From contig CABUPH010000008.1 of assembly GCA_902493375.1 (NCBI GenBank), positions 23,768 to 87,767 on the forward strand: a stretch of DNA of 64,000 nt, written 5' to 3'. The translations under genes were made by a program, and so were the position numbers. This DNA is from an uncultured Collinsella sp. (lineage in GTDB: Bacteria; Actinomycetota; Coriobacteriia; Coriobacteriales; Coriobacteriaceae). Below the pieces are notes generated by a model. It made no database searches, had not been told where the DNA came from, and saw only the letters and a list, made by a program, of their open reading frames with translations. Shown here piece by piece: positions 24,891 to 34,269 of the stretch; the first letter of the stretch is position 1, and every line of letters starts with the position of its first letter.

Positions 24891-27344
24891 ATGCGTGTTT
24901 CTTACGACTGGCTCAAGACCATGATCGATATTCCGGAGGATCCCAAGACCCTTTCGGACGAATATATCCGTACCGGTACCGAGGTCGAGGCGATCGACAC
25001 CGTGGGCGAGTCCTTCGACCACGTGGTGACCGCCAAGGTGCTCACCAAGACCCCGCACCCCGATAGCGACCACATGTATGTGTGCTCGGTCGACGTGGGC
25101 GACAAGAACCTCGACGCCGATGGCAACCCCGCCCCGCTGCAGATCGTCTGCGGCGCGCAGAACTTCGAGGCTGGTGACCACATCGTCACGGCCATGATCG
25201 GCGCTGTCCTGCCCGGCGACGTCAAGATCAAGAAGAGCAAGCTTCGCGGCGTCGTGTCCATGGGCATGAACTGCTCCGCGCGCGAGCTCGGCCTGGGCGG
25301 CGACCACTCCGGCATCATGATCCTGCCCGAGGATACGCCCTGCGGCATGCCGTTTGCCGAGTACGTGGGCTCGAGCGACACCGTGCTCGACTGCGAGATC
25401 ACGCCCAACCGCCCCGACTGCCTGTCCATGATCGGCATGGCCCGCGAAACCGGTGCCATCTTCGACCGCGATTTCCACGTTGAGCTGCCCGCCATCAAGG
25501 TCGAGACCGGCCGCGCGACCGACGACGAGCTTTCGGTCGAGATTGCCGACGAGGGCCTGTGCGACCGCTACGTCGCCCGCATCGTGCGCAACGTGAAGGT
25601 CGGTCCCTCGCCCGACTGGATGGTCAAGCGCCTCAACGCCCTGGGCGTGCGCCCGCACAACAACATCGTCGATATCACCAACTACGTGATGATGCTCACC
25701 GGCCAGCCGCTGCACGCCTTTGACCTCGACACCTTTGCCGAGCGCGATGGCCACCGTCGCGTGGTGGTTCGCGCCGCCCAGCAGGACGAGAAGTTCACGA
25801 CTCTCGACGGCGAGGAGCGCGTGCTCGACGCCGGCATGGGCCTCATCACCGACGGCGAGCGTCCCGTGGCGCTGGCCGGTGTCATGGGCGGTATGGATTC
25901 CGAGATCGAGGACGATACCGTCGATGTGATGGTCGAGAGCGCCTGCTTCAACGCCGGCCGCACCTCGCACACCAGCCGTGACCTGTCGCTGATCTCCGAC
26001 GCCTCCATTCGCTTTGAGCGCCAGGTCGATGAGACCGGCTGCGTGGATGTCGCCAACGTTACCTGCGCGCTGATTGAGGAGATCGCCGGCGGCGAGGTCG
26101 CTCCCGGCTACGTCGACGTTTTCCCCGCGCCCAAGACCATCGATAGCATCAAGCTGCGCTTGGCCCGCGTGCACGCCATCTGCGGCGCCGACATCGAGCC
26201 CGACTTTATCGAGCGCTCGCTCACTCGTCTGGGCTGCACCGTCGAGCGCGACGGCGAGGACTTCATGGTTACCCCGCCGAGCTTCCGTCCCGACCTGCCG
26301 CGTGAGATCGACCTGATCGAGGAGGTCCTGCGCCTATGGGGCATGGGCCGCGTTACGGCGACCATCCCGGCTGCCAAGAACCACATCGGCGGCCTGACCC
26401 GCGAGCAGAAGCTCACCCGTAAGGTCGGCGAGATCCTGCGCGCCTGCGGCCTCAACGAGACCACGACCTTTGGCTTTGCCGCCCCGGGCGACCTGGAGAA
26501 GATTGGTATGTCCACCGAGGGCCGCGGCTGCCCCGTGGTTCTCATGAACCCGCTGGTGGCCGAGCAGACCGAGATGCGCCGCTCGCTGCTGCCGGGTCTG
26601 CTGCAGTCTGTGGCCTACAACGAGGCCCACGGCACGCCCAACGTGCACCTGTACGAGGTCGGCAGCCTGTTCCATGGCCGCGAGAACGCCAGCCTGCCCA
26701 AGGAGACCAAGTCCGTGGCGGGTGTGCTCTCGGGCCAGTGGAGCGAGCAGTCTTGGAGCATGAAGTACCGCAAGCTGCGTTTCTTCTTTGGCAAGGGCAT
26801 CGTTGAGGAGCTGCTTGCCCAGCTGCGCATCGAGAAGGTTCGCTTCCGTCCCGTCGAGGGCGAGGGCTATGCCTTCCTGCAACCGGGTCGTGCTGCCGAG
26901 GTGCTCTCGGGCGGTACCGTGCTGGGCTGGGTTGGCGAGATCCACCCCGAGGCGCGCGAGGCTATGGGCATCGACGAGGTCGTCGTTGCCTTTGAGCTTG
27001 ACCTGGACAAGCTGATCAAGGGCGCCCGCAACCAGGATAACTACCGTGAGTTCTCGCAGTACCCGGCCGTTGAGCACGACCTTGCCATTGTGGTCGACAA
27101 TGCCGTGACCTGCGAGGATCTTGAGCGCCGTATTACCAGCGCCGGCGGCAAGCTGCTCGAGGGCGTGCGCCTGTTCGATGTCTACCGCGATCCGGTTCGT
27201 ATCGGCAAGGGCAAGAAGTCCATGGCCTTTGCGCTCACGTATCGCTCGGACGACCACACGCTTACTAGCGAAGAGGTCGAGAAGGCGCACCAGAAGATTG
27301 TCACCAAGGTGTGCAAGGGCGTAAACGGCGAGGTCCGCTCGTAA
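24891..27344 (+). CDS. pheT: Phenylalanyl-tRNA synthetase beta subunit
   Basis: 817 residues, full length. Domains in order: EMAP/OB-type tRNA-binding domain (about 40-150), B3/B4 editing domain (about 210-380), B5 domain (about 405-475), the catalytic-like core, and the C-terminal ferredoxin-like anticodon-binding domain (FSQYPAVEHDLAIVV onward). Partner of PheS in the T-box-controlled operon. AAAGGAG lies upstream of the ATG. Confidence 0.97.
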   Translation: MRVSYDWLKTMIDIPEDPKTLSDEYIRTGTEVEAIDTVGESFDHVVTAKVLTKTPHPDSDHMYVCSVDVGDKNLDADGNPAPLQIVCGAQNFEAGDHIVTAMIGAVLPGDVKIKKSKLRGVVSMGMNCSARELGLGGDHSGIMILPEDTPCGMPFAEYVGSSDTVLDCEITPNRPDCLSMIGMARETGAIFDRDFHVELPAIKVETGRATDDELSVEIADEGLCDRYVARIVRNVKVGPSPDWMVKRLNALGVRPHNNIVDITNYVMMLTGQPLHAFDLDTFAERDGHRRVVVRAAQQDEKFTTLDGEERVLDAGMGLITDGERPVALAGVMGGMDSEIEDDTVDVMVESACFNAGRTSHTSRDLSLISDASIRFERQVDETGCVDVANVTCALIEEIAGGEVAPGYVDVFPAPKTIDSIKLRLARVHAICGADIEPDFIERSLTRLGCTVERDGEDFMVTPPSFRPDLPREIDLIEEVLRLWGMGRVTATIPAAKNHIGGLTREQKLTRKVGEILRACGLNETTTFGFAAPGDLEKIGMSTEGRGCPVVLMNPLVAEQTEMRRSLLPGLLQSVAYNEAHGTPNVHLYEVGSLFHGRENASLPKETKSVAGVLSGQWSEQSWSMKYRKLRFFFGKGIVEELLAQLRIEKVRFRPVEGEGYAFLQPGRAAEVLSGGTVLGWVGEIHPEAREAMGIDEVVVAFELDLDKLIKGARNQDNYREFSQYPAVEHDLAIVVDNAVTCEDLERRITSAGGKLLEGVRLFDVYRDPVRIGKGKKSMAFALTYRSDDHTLTSEEVEKAHQKIVTKVCKGVNGEVRS

Positions 27345-27356
27345 TCTTTGCCGTTT

Positions 27357-27451
27357 GGAACCCGCCCCCTGCGGGGTTTTCACGGCAACGTCCTCGCCGC
27401 TTCGCGGCTGCGGGATGTTGCCTTAGAAAACCCCTCTCGGGGGCGGGTTCC
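27357..27451. repeat. Long nested hairpin element, copy A
   Basis: Begins 12 bases after the pheT stop. A 13-bp perfect outer stem (27357-27369 with 27439-27451), a 9-bp stem GGGGTTTTC/GAAAACCCC, an inner GGCAAC/GTTGCC stem and a GCCGC-TTC-GCGGC tip all nest. A second copy with different bases but the same pairing lies at 37406-37494. No T-run follows, so it is not a standard terminator. Confidence 0.7.
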
Positions 27452-27670
27452 TGCGTTAACCTTGTTGCGAGCGGACCGCACCTTCTTCCGGGTGACCGGA
27501 AAGTTGGGAGTGCATGGGCCCTTTATTGGGCGGTGTGTGGACCTGGGTTAATAACGTACGTATTGCAAGGGCGTGCTGCGTTGTGGGCGGTGCGCCTTTT
27601 TGTTAGTATGCAGAGTCGGTGTTACGGTTTGTTGGAAACGTAACACGCAACGTTCTGATTGAGAGAGCTC
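27452..27670. other. Leader region before the nickel/cobalt transporter
   Basis: About 220 bases. It holds the NikR-like operator (27619-27646). I do not recognise a cobalamin riboswitch: no B12-box is visible. Confidence 0.5.
27619..27646. promoter_or_regulatory. NikR-like operator
   Basis: GTGTTAC (27619-27625) and GTAACAC (27640-27646) are perfect inverted half-sites separated by 14 bases. This equals the variant NikR consensus GTGTTAC-N13/14-GTAACAC reported, as I recall, for Geobacter NikR. It lies 25 bases before a nickel/cobalt transporter operon. No nikR gene is in the window. Confidence 0.65.
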
Positions 27671-28756
27671 ATGCATATTCCAGATAATTATCTGTCCCCG
27701 CAGACCGATGCCGTCATGGCGGTGGCGATGGTGCCCGTTTGGGTCCACTGCATCAAGAAGGTGCGCGCCACGCTCGATCGCGAGCATATGGCTTTCCTGG
27801 GCATCTGCGCCGCATTTTCCTTCTTGCTTATGATGTTCAACGTGCCGCTGCCCGGCGGCACCACTGGCCACGCCGTTGGTGGCGCACTCATCGCGCTGCT
27901 GCTGGGCCCCGAGGCCGCGGCTATCGCGGTTTCGGTCGCGCTGGCGCTGCAAGCGCTGCTGTTTGGCGACGGCGGCATCCTGTCCTTTGGCGCTAACTGC
28001 TTTAACATGGCCTTCGTGTTGCCGTTTGCCGCAGCCATCGTGTTCCGCGCGCTTAACAGCCGTTTGCACGACAAGAGCTGGGGCACCTCGGTTTCGGCCA
28101 TCGTAAGCGGCTGGGTCGGCCTGTGCCTGGCGGCCCTGTGCGCAGCAATCGAGTTTGGTATTCAGCCGATGCTTTTCACGAATGCTTCGGGCGCTCCGCT
28201 GTACTGCCCCTTCCCGCTGTCCATTGCCATTCCGGCCATGATGATCCCGCATATGTTGGTAGCCGGCGTGGTCGAGGGCGTGGCGACTGCCGCGATCTAC
28301 GGCTTTATCAAGAAGACGGCGCCGAGCGTTATCGTCGGCCCCGAAGCCGCCGATGGACAGCTTGCTGCCGAGGGCGCTGCTGCAAAGAAGACCTCGCTGG
28401 TCCCCACGCTCATCTTGGTTGCCGTGCTTGTCGTGGCCACGCCGCTGGGCCTGCTGGCCACGGGTGACGCCTGGGGTGAGTGGGACGCCGAGGGCGCCGC
28501 GACCGCCGTTCAGGAGGCTGGCGACGACAGCCTGCAGGCTTCGGTCGGTCTCGACACCCCGACCTTTGCCGACGCTCTGCCTACGGGTGATTACCTGCAG
28601 GCCTATTCCGAGGAGCAGGGTCTCGGCTTTGCCGGTCAGGCTGCCATGTATATCCTGTCCGGCGTGATTGGCGTGGCGGTGCTCACCATCGCATTCCGTC
28701 TGATCTCGCTGACGGTCAAGGAAAGCGGAGCCCATGGCGATGGTCGAGCTGCCTAG
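27671..28756 (+). CDS. cbiM: ECF nickel/cobalt transporter substrate-binding component (NikM/CbiM, fused CbiN/PDGLE-like)
   Basis: Membrane S-component that binds Ni2+ or Co2+. The start at 27671 yields MHIPDNYL; the second-position His and Asp of this N-terminus are metal ligands in NikM/CbiM, which fixes the start and rules out the longer frame. About 361 residues: a CbiM domain with at least six membrane segments (to about 220), then a linker and two further segments resembling the NikN/CbiN partner. The upstream NikR-like site and the absence of cobalamin genes favour nickel. It overlaps the next gene, so M, Q and O form one operon. Confidence 0.88.
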   Translation: MHIPDNYLSPQTDAVMAVAMVPVWVHCIKKVRATLDREHMAFLGICAAFSFLLMMFNVPLPGGTTGHAVGGALIALLLGPEAAAIAVSVALALQALLFGDGGILSFGANCFNMAFVLPFAAAIVFRALNSRLHDKSWGTSVSAIVSGWVGLCLAALCAAIEFGIQPMLFTNASGAPLYCPFPLSIAIPAMMIPHMLVAGVVEGVATAAIYGFIKKTAPSVIVGPEAADGQLAAEGAAAKKTSLVPTLILVAVLVVATPLGLLATGDAWGEWDAEGAATAVQEAGDDSLQASVGLDTPTFADALPTGDYLQAYSEEQGLGFAGQAAMYILSGVIGVAVLTIAFRLISLTVKESGAHGDGRAA

Positions 28757-29570
28757 CTGGCTTGCGGCCGAGGAGCGATACGAGCCCACGGGCGCTCGTC
28801 ATCGCGTGATGCAAAAGAACGTCCTGCACCTGGCGAGCCTGCTTGAGCGGGTTCGCCTGGGTGGAGGCGCGCACGAGGGCGGGTCGATGGTCGACCGCGC
28901 CCTTTCTTGCGTTTCGGCTCCGGTGCGCCTGGTGGGGATATTCGTTTGCGTCCTGTGCGTGTGCCTGACACAAAGCCCGCTGTACCTCATGTTGATGGCG
29001 GCCATTGCGCTGGTGCTCGTTGCCGTGCGTCCCGTACGCGGGCTGCGCGCGACCTTTGTGCCGGCGCTTGGCGCCGCGGGGCTCGCAGTGGTTTTGGCGC
29101 TGCCTGCCCTGCTGCTGGGTGCTTCCGCTACGGGCGCCATGCTCAAGATTGCGCTCAAGACCTTCATTAATGTGTCGCTGGTGCTGGGCGTTTCGTGGAC
29201 CCTCACGTGGAGCCGCATATCGGCGGCGCTCAAGATGCTGCATCTACCCGACGAAGTTATCTTTACGTTTGATATGGCGCTCAAGCACATCGAGGTGCTG
29301 GGTCGTACGGCGCACGATCTGTGCGAATCGGTCATGCTGCGCAGCGTTGGCCGTGCGCCCGAGGGATTTTCGCGTACCGATTCGATCGCGGGTATCATGG
29401 GCATGACCTTTATCAAGGCGATGAAATGCAGCCGCGCGATGGACGAGGCTATGCTTTGCCGCGGCTTTGCCGGTGCGTATCCGGCTCCCGCGCGCGCCAG
29501 GTTTGGCTGGCGCGATGCGGCCTATGCGGCCGGCGTGGCGCTGCTGACAGTGTTGTGCGCCGTGCTGTAG
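28734..29570 (+). CDS. cbiQ: ECF transporter transmembrane (T) component
   Basis: About 278 residues, overlapping cbiM by 23 bases. Several hydrophobic segments between residues 60 and 150, then the cytoplasmic coupling region with the T-component motifs of the A-R-G type around MLRSVGRAPEG and AMLCRGFAG, which contact the ATPase. Two close ATG codons (28734, 28740) are possible; the second has the better distance to GGAG. Couples ATP hydrolysis to Ni/Co uptake. Confidence 0.85.
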   Translation: MAMVELPSWLAAEERYEPTGARHRVMQKNVLHLASLLERVRLGGGAHEGGSMVDRALSCVSAPVRLVGIFVCVLCVCLTQSPLYLMLMAAIALVLVAVRPVRGLRATFVPALGAAGLAVVLALPALLLGASATGAMLKIALKTFINVSLVLGVSWTLTWSRISAALKMLHLPDEVIFTFDMALKHIEVLGRTAHDLCESVMLRSVGRAPEGFSRTDSIAGIMGMTFIKAMKCSRAMDEAMLCRGFAGAYPAPARARFGWRDAAYAAGVALLTVLCAVL

Positions 29571-29598
29571 GCGCTGCTGGTTCCGACTGGGGATGTAA

Positions 29599-30387
29599 AT
29601 GGGGAAGGGCGACGTTTTGACGATCGATATGAATAGTGCGGCGGGCACGAACGGTGTGGGCGGCGCCGAGGTCGTTCCGCTCATCGAGCTGCGCGACGTG
29701 GTGTTCTCCTATGCGGGGCATACGGTTGTCGATGGCGTGTCGCTGCAGGTCGATCGTGGTGAACTCGTTGCCCTGCTCGGTCCCAACGGCTGCGGCAAGA
29801 CGACGATTATGCGTCTTATTAACGGCCTTGAACTCGCGGACGCAGGGGCATACCTGTTTGACGGGCACGTGGTCGATGCGGCGTATCTGAAGGATTCTGC
29901 TGCTGCTCAGAAGTTCCACCAGCGCGTGGGCTTCGTATTCCAAAACGCCGATGCCCAGCTGTTCTGCGCCACGGTGGGCGAGGAAGTTGCTTTTGGTCCC
30001 GCGCAGATGGGGCTGCCGGCAGACGAGCTCGAGCGCCGCGTGCGCGATGCCATGGGGCTGTTCCAGGTTGCCGACCTTGCCGACGCCTCTCCCTATCAGC
30101 TCTCGGGCGGGCAAAAGAAGCGTGTGGCGCTGGCGGCAGTTGTATCGATGAACCCCGATATCCTAGTGCTCGATGAGCCCACCAATGGGCTCGACGAGGA
30201 TTCATGCGACATCGTGGTCAACTTCTTGCTGGCCTACGTCGCGGCGGGTAAGACGGTCTTGATGAGCACGCATCACCAGGATTTGGTGCGACGCCTGGGT
30301 GCCCGTGCAATCTATATCGATCGATATCACCATGTGGTCGAGACGCCTTCGCCGTCGTATGGAACCGAAAGCGGTACTACGGACTAG
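29599..30387 (+). CDS. cbiO: ECF transporter ATP-binding protein
   Basis: 262-residue ABC ATPase of the Ni/Co importer. Walker A GPNGCGKTT, Q-loop VFQNADAQLF, signature LSGGQKKR, Walker B plus D-loop ILVLDEPTNGLDE and the switch His in STHHQD are all intact. It follows the T component by 28 bases. A single ATPase implies a homodimer (group I ECF type). Confidence 0.92.
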   Translation: MGKGDVLTIDMNSAAGTNGVGGAEVVPLIELRDVVFSYAGHTVVDGVSLQVDRGELVALLGPNGCGKTTIMRLINGLELADAGAYLFDGHVVDAAYLKDSAAAQKFHQRVGFVFQNADAQLFCATVGEEVAFGPAQMGLPADELERRVRDAMGLFQVADLADASPYQLSGGQKKRVALAAVVSMNPDILVLDEPTNGLDEDSCDIVVNFLLAYVAAGKTVLMSTHHQDLVRRLGARAIYIDRYHHVVETPSPSYGTESGTTD

Positions 30388-30467
30388 CTGCTGCGTAGAG
30401 CGTGCGTAGCCGCCCGCGCGGCTTTGCCGTGATGGTATAGTTATCCAGGTTTTTTATGGGGGTGGCT

Positions 30468-31316
30468 ATGCCAAGTTGGAACATTCATATCGCTCAGACG
30501 GAGCGTTTGCTGGAGCGCACCGGTGCACTTGCCAATAGCGTGCGCGACCGCAATGCCTTTTTGTTTGGCTGCGTGGTTCCGGATATTTTCGTGGGCTATA
30601 TGGTCCCTGGCATCGCCGATCCCATCCCGTACCGCATTACGCACTTTGCCAAGCCCGAGCCTATCCCTAAGCCGCGTGAGCACGAGTTCTGGGATACCTA
30701 TGTGGCACCGTTGCTTAAAAGTTCGCCCACCGGTGCGCCAGCCGCGGCGACCTCGATTATCGAGGAGCGCGAGCGACTGAATCGCGTGCACTATCCCCAA
30801 CGCTACAGGGATGCTGAGCCGGTTGTCGGTCCCGGCGCTCGTGAGTTCTCGCTTGCGTCCGAAGATGTGGCGCAGTCGTTGCTCGATTTGACACTGGGTG
30901 TCTGGTCGCATCTGGTGGCCGATACCGTATGGAATACGCGCGTGAATCAGTACCTGGAGGCGCACGGCGGCAAGCCGTGCGAGGAGTTCCGCATTAAAAA
31001 GCAAGGCGACTTTGACTGGTTTGGCAAGACGCTGGGCATTGTTTCCATCCCGCGTGCGACCGATCGCCTGTATACCGCTGCGACGCGTTTTGGGCAGTAT
31101 CCCATCCATAAGGAGTATGTGCTCAAGACCATCGGCGTCATGCACGAGATCGTGCGCGAAAACCCCGGCGAGCCCGATCATCCGCCGTACCGCCTGCTGA
31201 CCGAGGAGTTCTTTGACGCAACGTTTACCGAGGTCGTCGAGCTGACCGAGGCGGGCTTTGCGGCTCGCGTTGCTGCTTCTGACGTTCCCGCAGTCCCTCT
31301 GATCGCTAGCTGCTAG
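30468..31316 (+). CDS. Zinc-dependent phospholipase C-like protein
   Basis: About 282 residues. The MPSWNIHIAQTERLL start and the NAFLFGCVVPDIF segment match bacterial proteins with the zinc-dependent phospholipase C/S1-P1 fold. Further likely ligands are the His in ITHFAKPE and in LTLGVWSHLVADTVWN. No signal peptide, unlike secreted toxins, so it is probably a cytoplasmic phosphohydrolase of unknown substrate. The second in-frame ATG is preferred because it follows GGGGGTGG and matches the family's N-terminus. Its stop overlaps the stop of the convergent next gene by 4 bases. Confidence 0.7.
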   Translation: MPSWNIHIAQTERLLERTGALANSVRDRNAFLFGCVVPDIFVGYMVPGIADPIPYRITHFAKPEPIPKPREHEFWDTYVAPLLKSSPTGAPAAATSIIEERERLNRVHYPQRYRDAEPVVGPGAREFSLASEDVAQSLLDLTLGVWSHLVADTVWNTRVNQYLEAHGGKPCEEFRIKKQGDFDWFGKTLGIVSIPRATDRLYTAATRFGQYPIHKEYVLKTIGVMHEIVRENPGEPDHPPYRLLTEEFFDATFTEVVELTEAGFAARVAASDVPAVPLIASC

Positions 31317-32386
31317 CCGGCCGGCTTAACGGAGAACAGTTCATCCCAATTGACCAACAGCTCCCGCCGCAGGGCATCTTCGGTGGTGCGTTCCTGATCG
31401 GTCTTTGGGATGTAGGGGAGCCCCGCCTTTTTATGAATGAGCTCGGCGATGCTATCAAAGCTCTTCTTGTCCTTGATTTGCTCATAGGTTATCTGGATAA
31501 CGTCATAGCCCATGCTTGTGAGGGCGGTGGTGCGCTCGGCATCGGAGAGGCTTGCGGCTTCGTTGTCATGGGCGGAGCGGCCTTGGCATTCCAGAATGAC
31601 GCCCATGCTGTTGGTGGCACTTTCGATGAGGATATCGGCGTAGCAGCAGGTTTTGTAATACAGTGAGCGCGCGGCGTCGCTGAGTAGGATGCGCACGTTG
31701 TTTGCGATGTTGATGCCCATGCCGCCCTCGTCGCGGGGGAGCGAGACAAGCATGGAGGTCTGTACTTCGAAGGGCGAGGCAGTTTGCCCCGTCATGTGCT
31801 CGGCTGTCCAGCGCAGTTGTTTAACGCCGCGCAGGCCTGCGGCCTGCTTGGCGAACGTGGCGATATCCGCTGCGGAAAGAAGCGGCGTGCGCTTCCACAG
31901 GTTAGTGCCATTGCCCTTGGTGTCGACAACACGCTCCCAGCCGCAGTTGGGTGGAATGAGCTTAAGCGAAATAGCTTCATCGAGTTGTTGTTGTGTTCGC
32001 TCGCAGGGCTTAAATACTGCAAAGGAGCTGCACATCTCGTAGCAAGCCATGAGTAACTGGTTGCGTGAGACCTGCGTAGCAAGGCTGAGCAGCGTAAACT
32101 CGGGCGACGTGACATCAAATCCATGTTCAGTCTGCCTAAACGACCCGGGAGGTGGTTCTTGGGCCAGGAGGTGCGATTTAAACAGGCTTCGCGACCCGGA
32201 TTGTGCCCGAGTGAATACAAGCCTGTGAAGCGGTGCGTGAAGCAGGTCTTTTACAACTGCATGACTTCCGAGGCCGCAACATCTGCGATCCATATTGCCA
32301 AGGCTAATGGCGGGGTAAAGGCCTAATACCTGCGGCGGGATGCGGTAGTAGTTAAAGGCGGATTGCCCACAAAGCGTCAGGTCCAT
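31313..32386 (-). CDS. Hypothetical protein with restriction-endonuclease-like C-terminus
   Basis: 357 residues. The N-terminus MDLTLCGQSAFNYYRIPP resembles AbiEi-like/transcriptional-regulator openings found in many copies in Coriobacteria. The C-terminal part, with YADILIE (Asp251), ILECQG (Glu266, Gln268) and SMGYDVIQITYEQI, follows the order of a PD-(D/E)XK nuclease of the Vsr/DUF559 type, with ExQ in place of ExK. These are fold guesses. No adjacent partner. Could be an orphan defence or regulatory protein. Confidence 0.55.
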   Translation of the reverse strand: MDLTLCGQSAFNYYRIPPQVLGLYPAISLGNMDRRCCGLGSHAVVKDLLHAPLHRLVFTRAQSGSRSLFKSHLLAQEPPPGSFRQTEHGFDVTSPEFTLLSLATQVSRNQLLMACYEMCSSFAVFKPCERTQQQLDEAISLKLIPPNCGWERVVDTKGNGTNLWKRTPLLSAADIATFAKQAAGLRGVKQLRWTAEHMTGQTASPFEVQTSMLVSLPRDEGGMGINIANNVRILLSDAARSLYYKTCCYADILIESATNSMGVILECQGRSAHDNEAASLSDAERTTALTSMGYDVIQITYEQIKDKKSFDSIAELIHKKAGLPYIPKTDQERTTEDALRRELLVNWDELFSVKPAG

Positions 32387-32745
32387 AATGCCCTCCTGGC
32401 CGAAATCATCTCTTTGAAGCGAGTGATGCCAGCGTCAATCCGGAGGTATGCGGCAAAATCTGAACCCTATGAGCAGACCTGGCTTTTGAGGCTAGTTTAT
32501 CAGGCATTTTGTTGCGAAAAAACAGGGTGTGCTCGGAGGTTCCAGATTTTGCCGCATACTTCCGAAAACCAGGTCGATTTGGTTCTTGCTAAAACGATTT
32601 ATCAGCCCTGCGTGAGGTGTGGTCTTGCCACCGGGTGAACACTTCTAGCGCCTGAGCTATATTTTTTGGGCCTCGAAGGGTGGATTTCGCGCTTTTGGTA
32701 AAGAAATGAGTGCGTGTTTTGCCGTGCGCCGGCATTGGCACAGAA
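32387..32745. other. Intergenic region with long inverted repeat
   Basis: About 360 bases without a gene. It holds an imperfect 26/27-base inverted repeat (32441-32466 with 32538-32564, core TATGCGGCAAAATCTG) and a second complementary pair (GACCTGGCTTTT near 32476 with AAAACCAGGTC near 32566). Confidence 0.6.
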
Positions 32746-32785
32746 AAAGGGTCCGGAAGGCGAAGCCTTCCGGACCCTTTGCAAT
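32746..32785 (-). terminator. Terminator of pyk
   Basis: A 16-bp perfect stem (AAAGGGTCCGGAAGGC) with a GAA/TTC loop, followed on the minus strand by TTTTTC. Confidence 0.9.
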
Positions 32786-32808
32786 GCAAATCTGCTTGCA
32801 AGTGCGAT

Positions 32809-34269
32809 TTAGCGCACCTGAGCGACGTAAGCGACGTTGGTCGAGGAGACCTTGTCCTCGAGCTGGACGCTCATGCGGGGATCGCCGGCGGTAGCGACGG
32901 TCAAATCGCCAGTCTTGACGTAGCCGAGCTCCTTAGCGGTCTCGATCGCCTTGACGATCGTGCCGTTGACGGTGCCCTGGGTAATCTCGGCCTGGTGCGG
33001 GATGACGCCCCAGTACATGATCATCTGCTGGACGGCCCACTCGTGGCGGGAGAACGCGCAGATCGGCATGTTGGGACGGAAGTGCGAGATCAGGCGAGCG
33101 GTACGACCGGTGGTCGTCGGCACGGTGATGCACTTGGCGCCAACGGTGGTGGCCATGTTCACAGCGGACATACCCACAACGTTGTTGACGACGCGGGTGC
33201 CGTGAGCGTCAGCCGGAACCTCGAGCGGAGCGTGAGCCGGGAGGTACTTCTCGGTCTCGAGAGCGATGCTGGCCTGCATCTTGACGGCCTCGACCGGGTA
33301 CTTACCGGCAGCGGACTCGCCAGAGAGCATGACGGCGTCGGTGCCGTCGTAGATGGCGTTAGCGACGTCGGCAACCTCGGCGCGCGTCGGGCGCGGGTTC
33401 TGCTGCATGGAGTCGAGCATCTGCGTAGCGGTGATAACGGGCTTGTAGGCCGCGTTGCACTTGGCGATGATCTCCTTCTGGATGTGCGGAACGAGCTCGG
33501 GCTTGATCTCGATGCCCAGGTCGCCACGGGCGACCATGATGCCGTCGGAAGCCTCGAGAATCTCGTCGAAGTTCTCGACGCCCAGGGCGCACTCGATCTT
33601 CGGGAAGATCGTCACGTGCTCGCCACCGTTCTCGCGGCAAAGCTTGCGGATGCCGCGGACGGACTCGCCGTCACGGATGAAGGAAGCGGCGATGTAGTCG
33701 ATGTTCTCGGTCAGGCCAAAGAGGATGTCCTGACGATCGCGCTCGGTGATGGCGGGCAGAGAGATGTTGACGTTGGGCATGTTGACGCCCTTGCGCTCGC
33801 CGATCAGGCCGTCGTTCTTAACGACGCAGGTCATGTCCTGGCCGTCGACGGACTCGACCTCGAGGGCAACCAGGCCGTCATCGATCAGGATGAGGGAGCC
33901 CTTCTCGACCTCGGAGGGCAGGGCCAGGTAGTCGAGGGAGATGTGCTCAGCGGTGCCGTGGAAATCCTCGGACGTGGGCTGAGCGGTGACGACGATCTTG
34001 TCGCCGGTCTTGACGGCAACCTTCTTGCCGTCGACCAGAAGGCCGGTGCGGACCTCGGGGCCCTTGGTGTCGAGCAGGATGCCGACGGGCAGACCGAGCT
34101 CCTTGGAAATACGACGGACGCGCTCGATGCGACCGTGGTGCTCGTCGTAGGATCCGTGCGAGAAGTTAAAACGGGCGACGTTCATGCCCGCCTTGATCAT
34201 CTCACGGATGGTCTCGTCGCTATCGCAGGCGGGACCCATGGTGCATACAATCTTGGTGCGCTTGTACAT
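32809..34269 (-). CDS. pyk: Pyruvate kinase
   Basis: Last step of glycolysis, PEP plus ADP to pyruvate plus ATP. 486 residues. N-terminal KRTKIVCTMGP and ARFNFSHG are the substrate-side motifs; the family signature appears as IFPKIECALGVENFDEI. The active-site barrel continues with MVARGDLGIEI and ITATQMLDSM, then the regulatory C-terminal domain. GGAGG precedes the start. A TATAAT-like -10 lies at 34333-34338 on the minus strand. Confidence 0.97.
   Translation of the reverse strand: MYKRTKIVCTMGPACDSDETIREMIKAGMNVARFNFSHGSYDEHHGRIERVRRISKELGLPVGILLDTKGPEVRTGLLVDGKKVAVKTGDKIVVTAQPTSEDFHGTAEHISLDYLALPSEVEKGSLILIDDGLVALEVESVDGQDMTCVVKNDGLIGERKGVNMPNVNISLPAITERDRQDILFGLTENIDYIAASFIRDGESVRGIRKLCRENGGEHVTIFPKIECALGVENFDEILEASDGIMVARGDLGIEIKPELVPHIQKEIIAKCNAAYKPVITATQMLDSMQQNPRPTRAEVADVANAIYDGTDAVMLSGESAAGKYPVEAVKMQASIALETEKYLPAHAPLEVPADAHGTRVVNNVVGMSAVNMATTVGAKCITVPTTTGRTARLISHFRPNMPICAFSRHEWAVQQMIMYWGVIPHQAEITQGTVNGTIVKAIETAKELGYVKTGDLTVATAGDPRMSVQLEDKVSSTNVAYVAQVR

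Noticed and set aside
27452..27670. Cobalamin riboswitch before cbiM
   Set aside because: No B12 box; the GTGTTAC palindrome explains regulation better.
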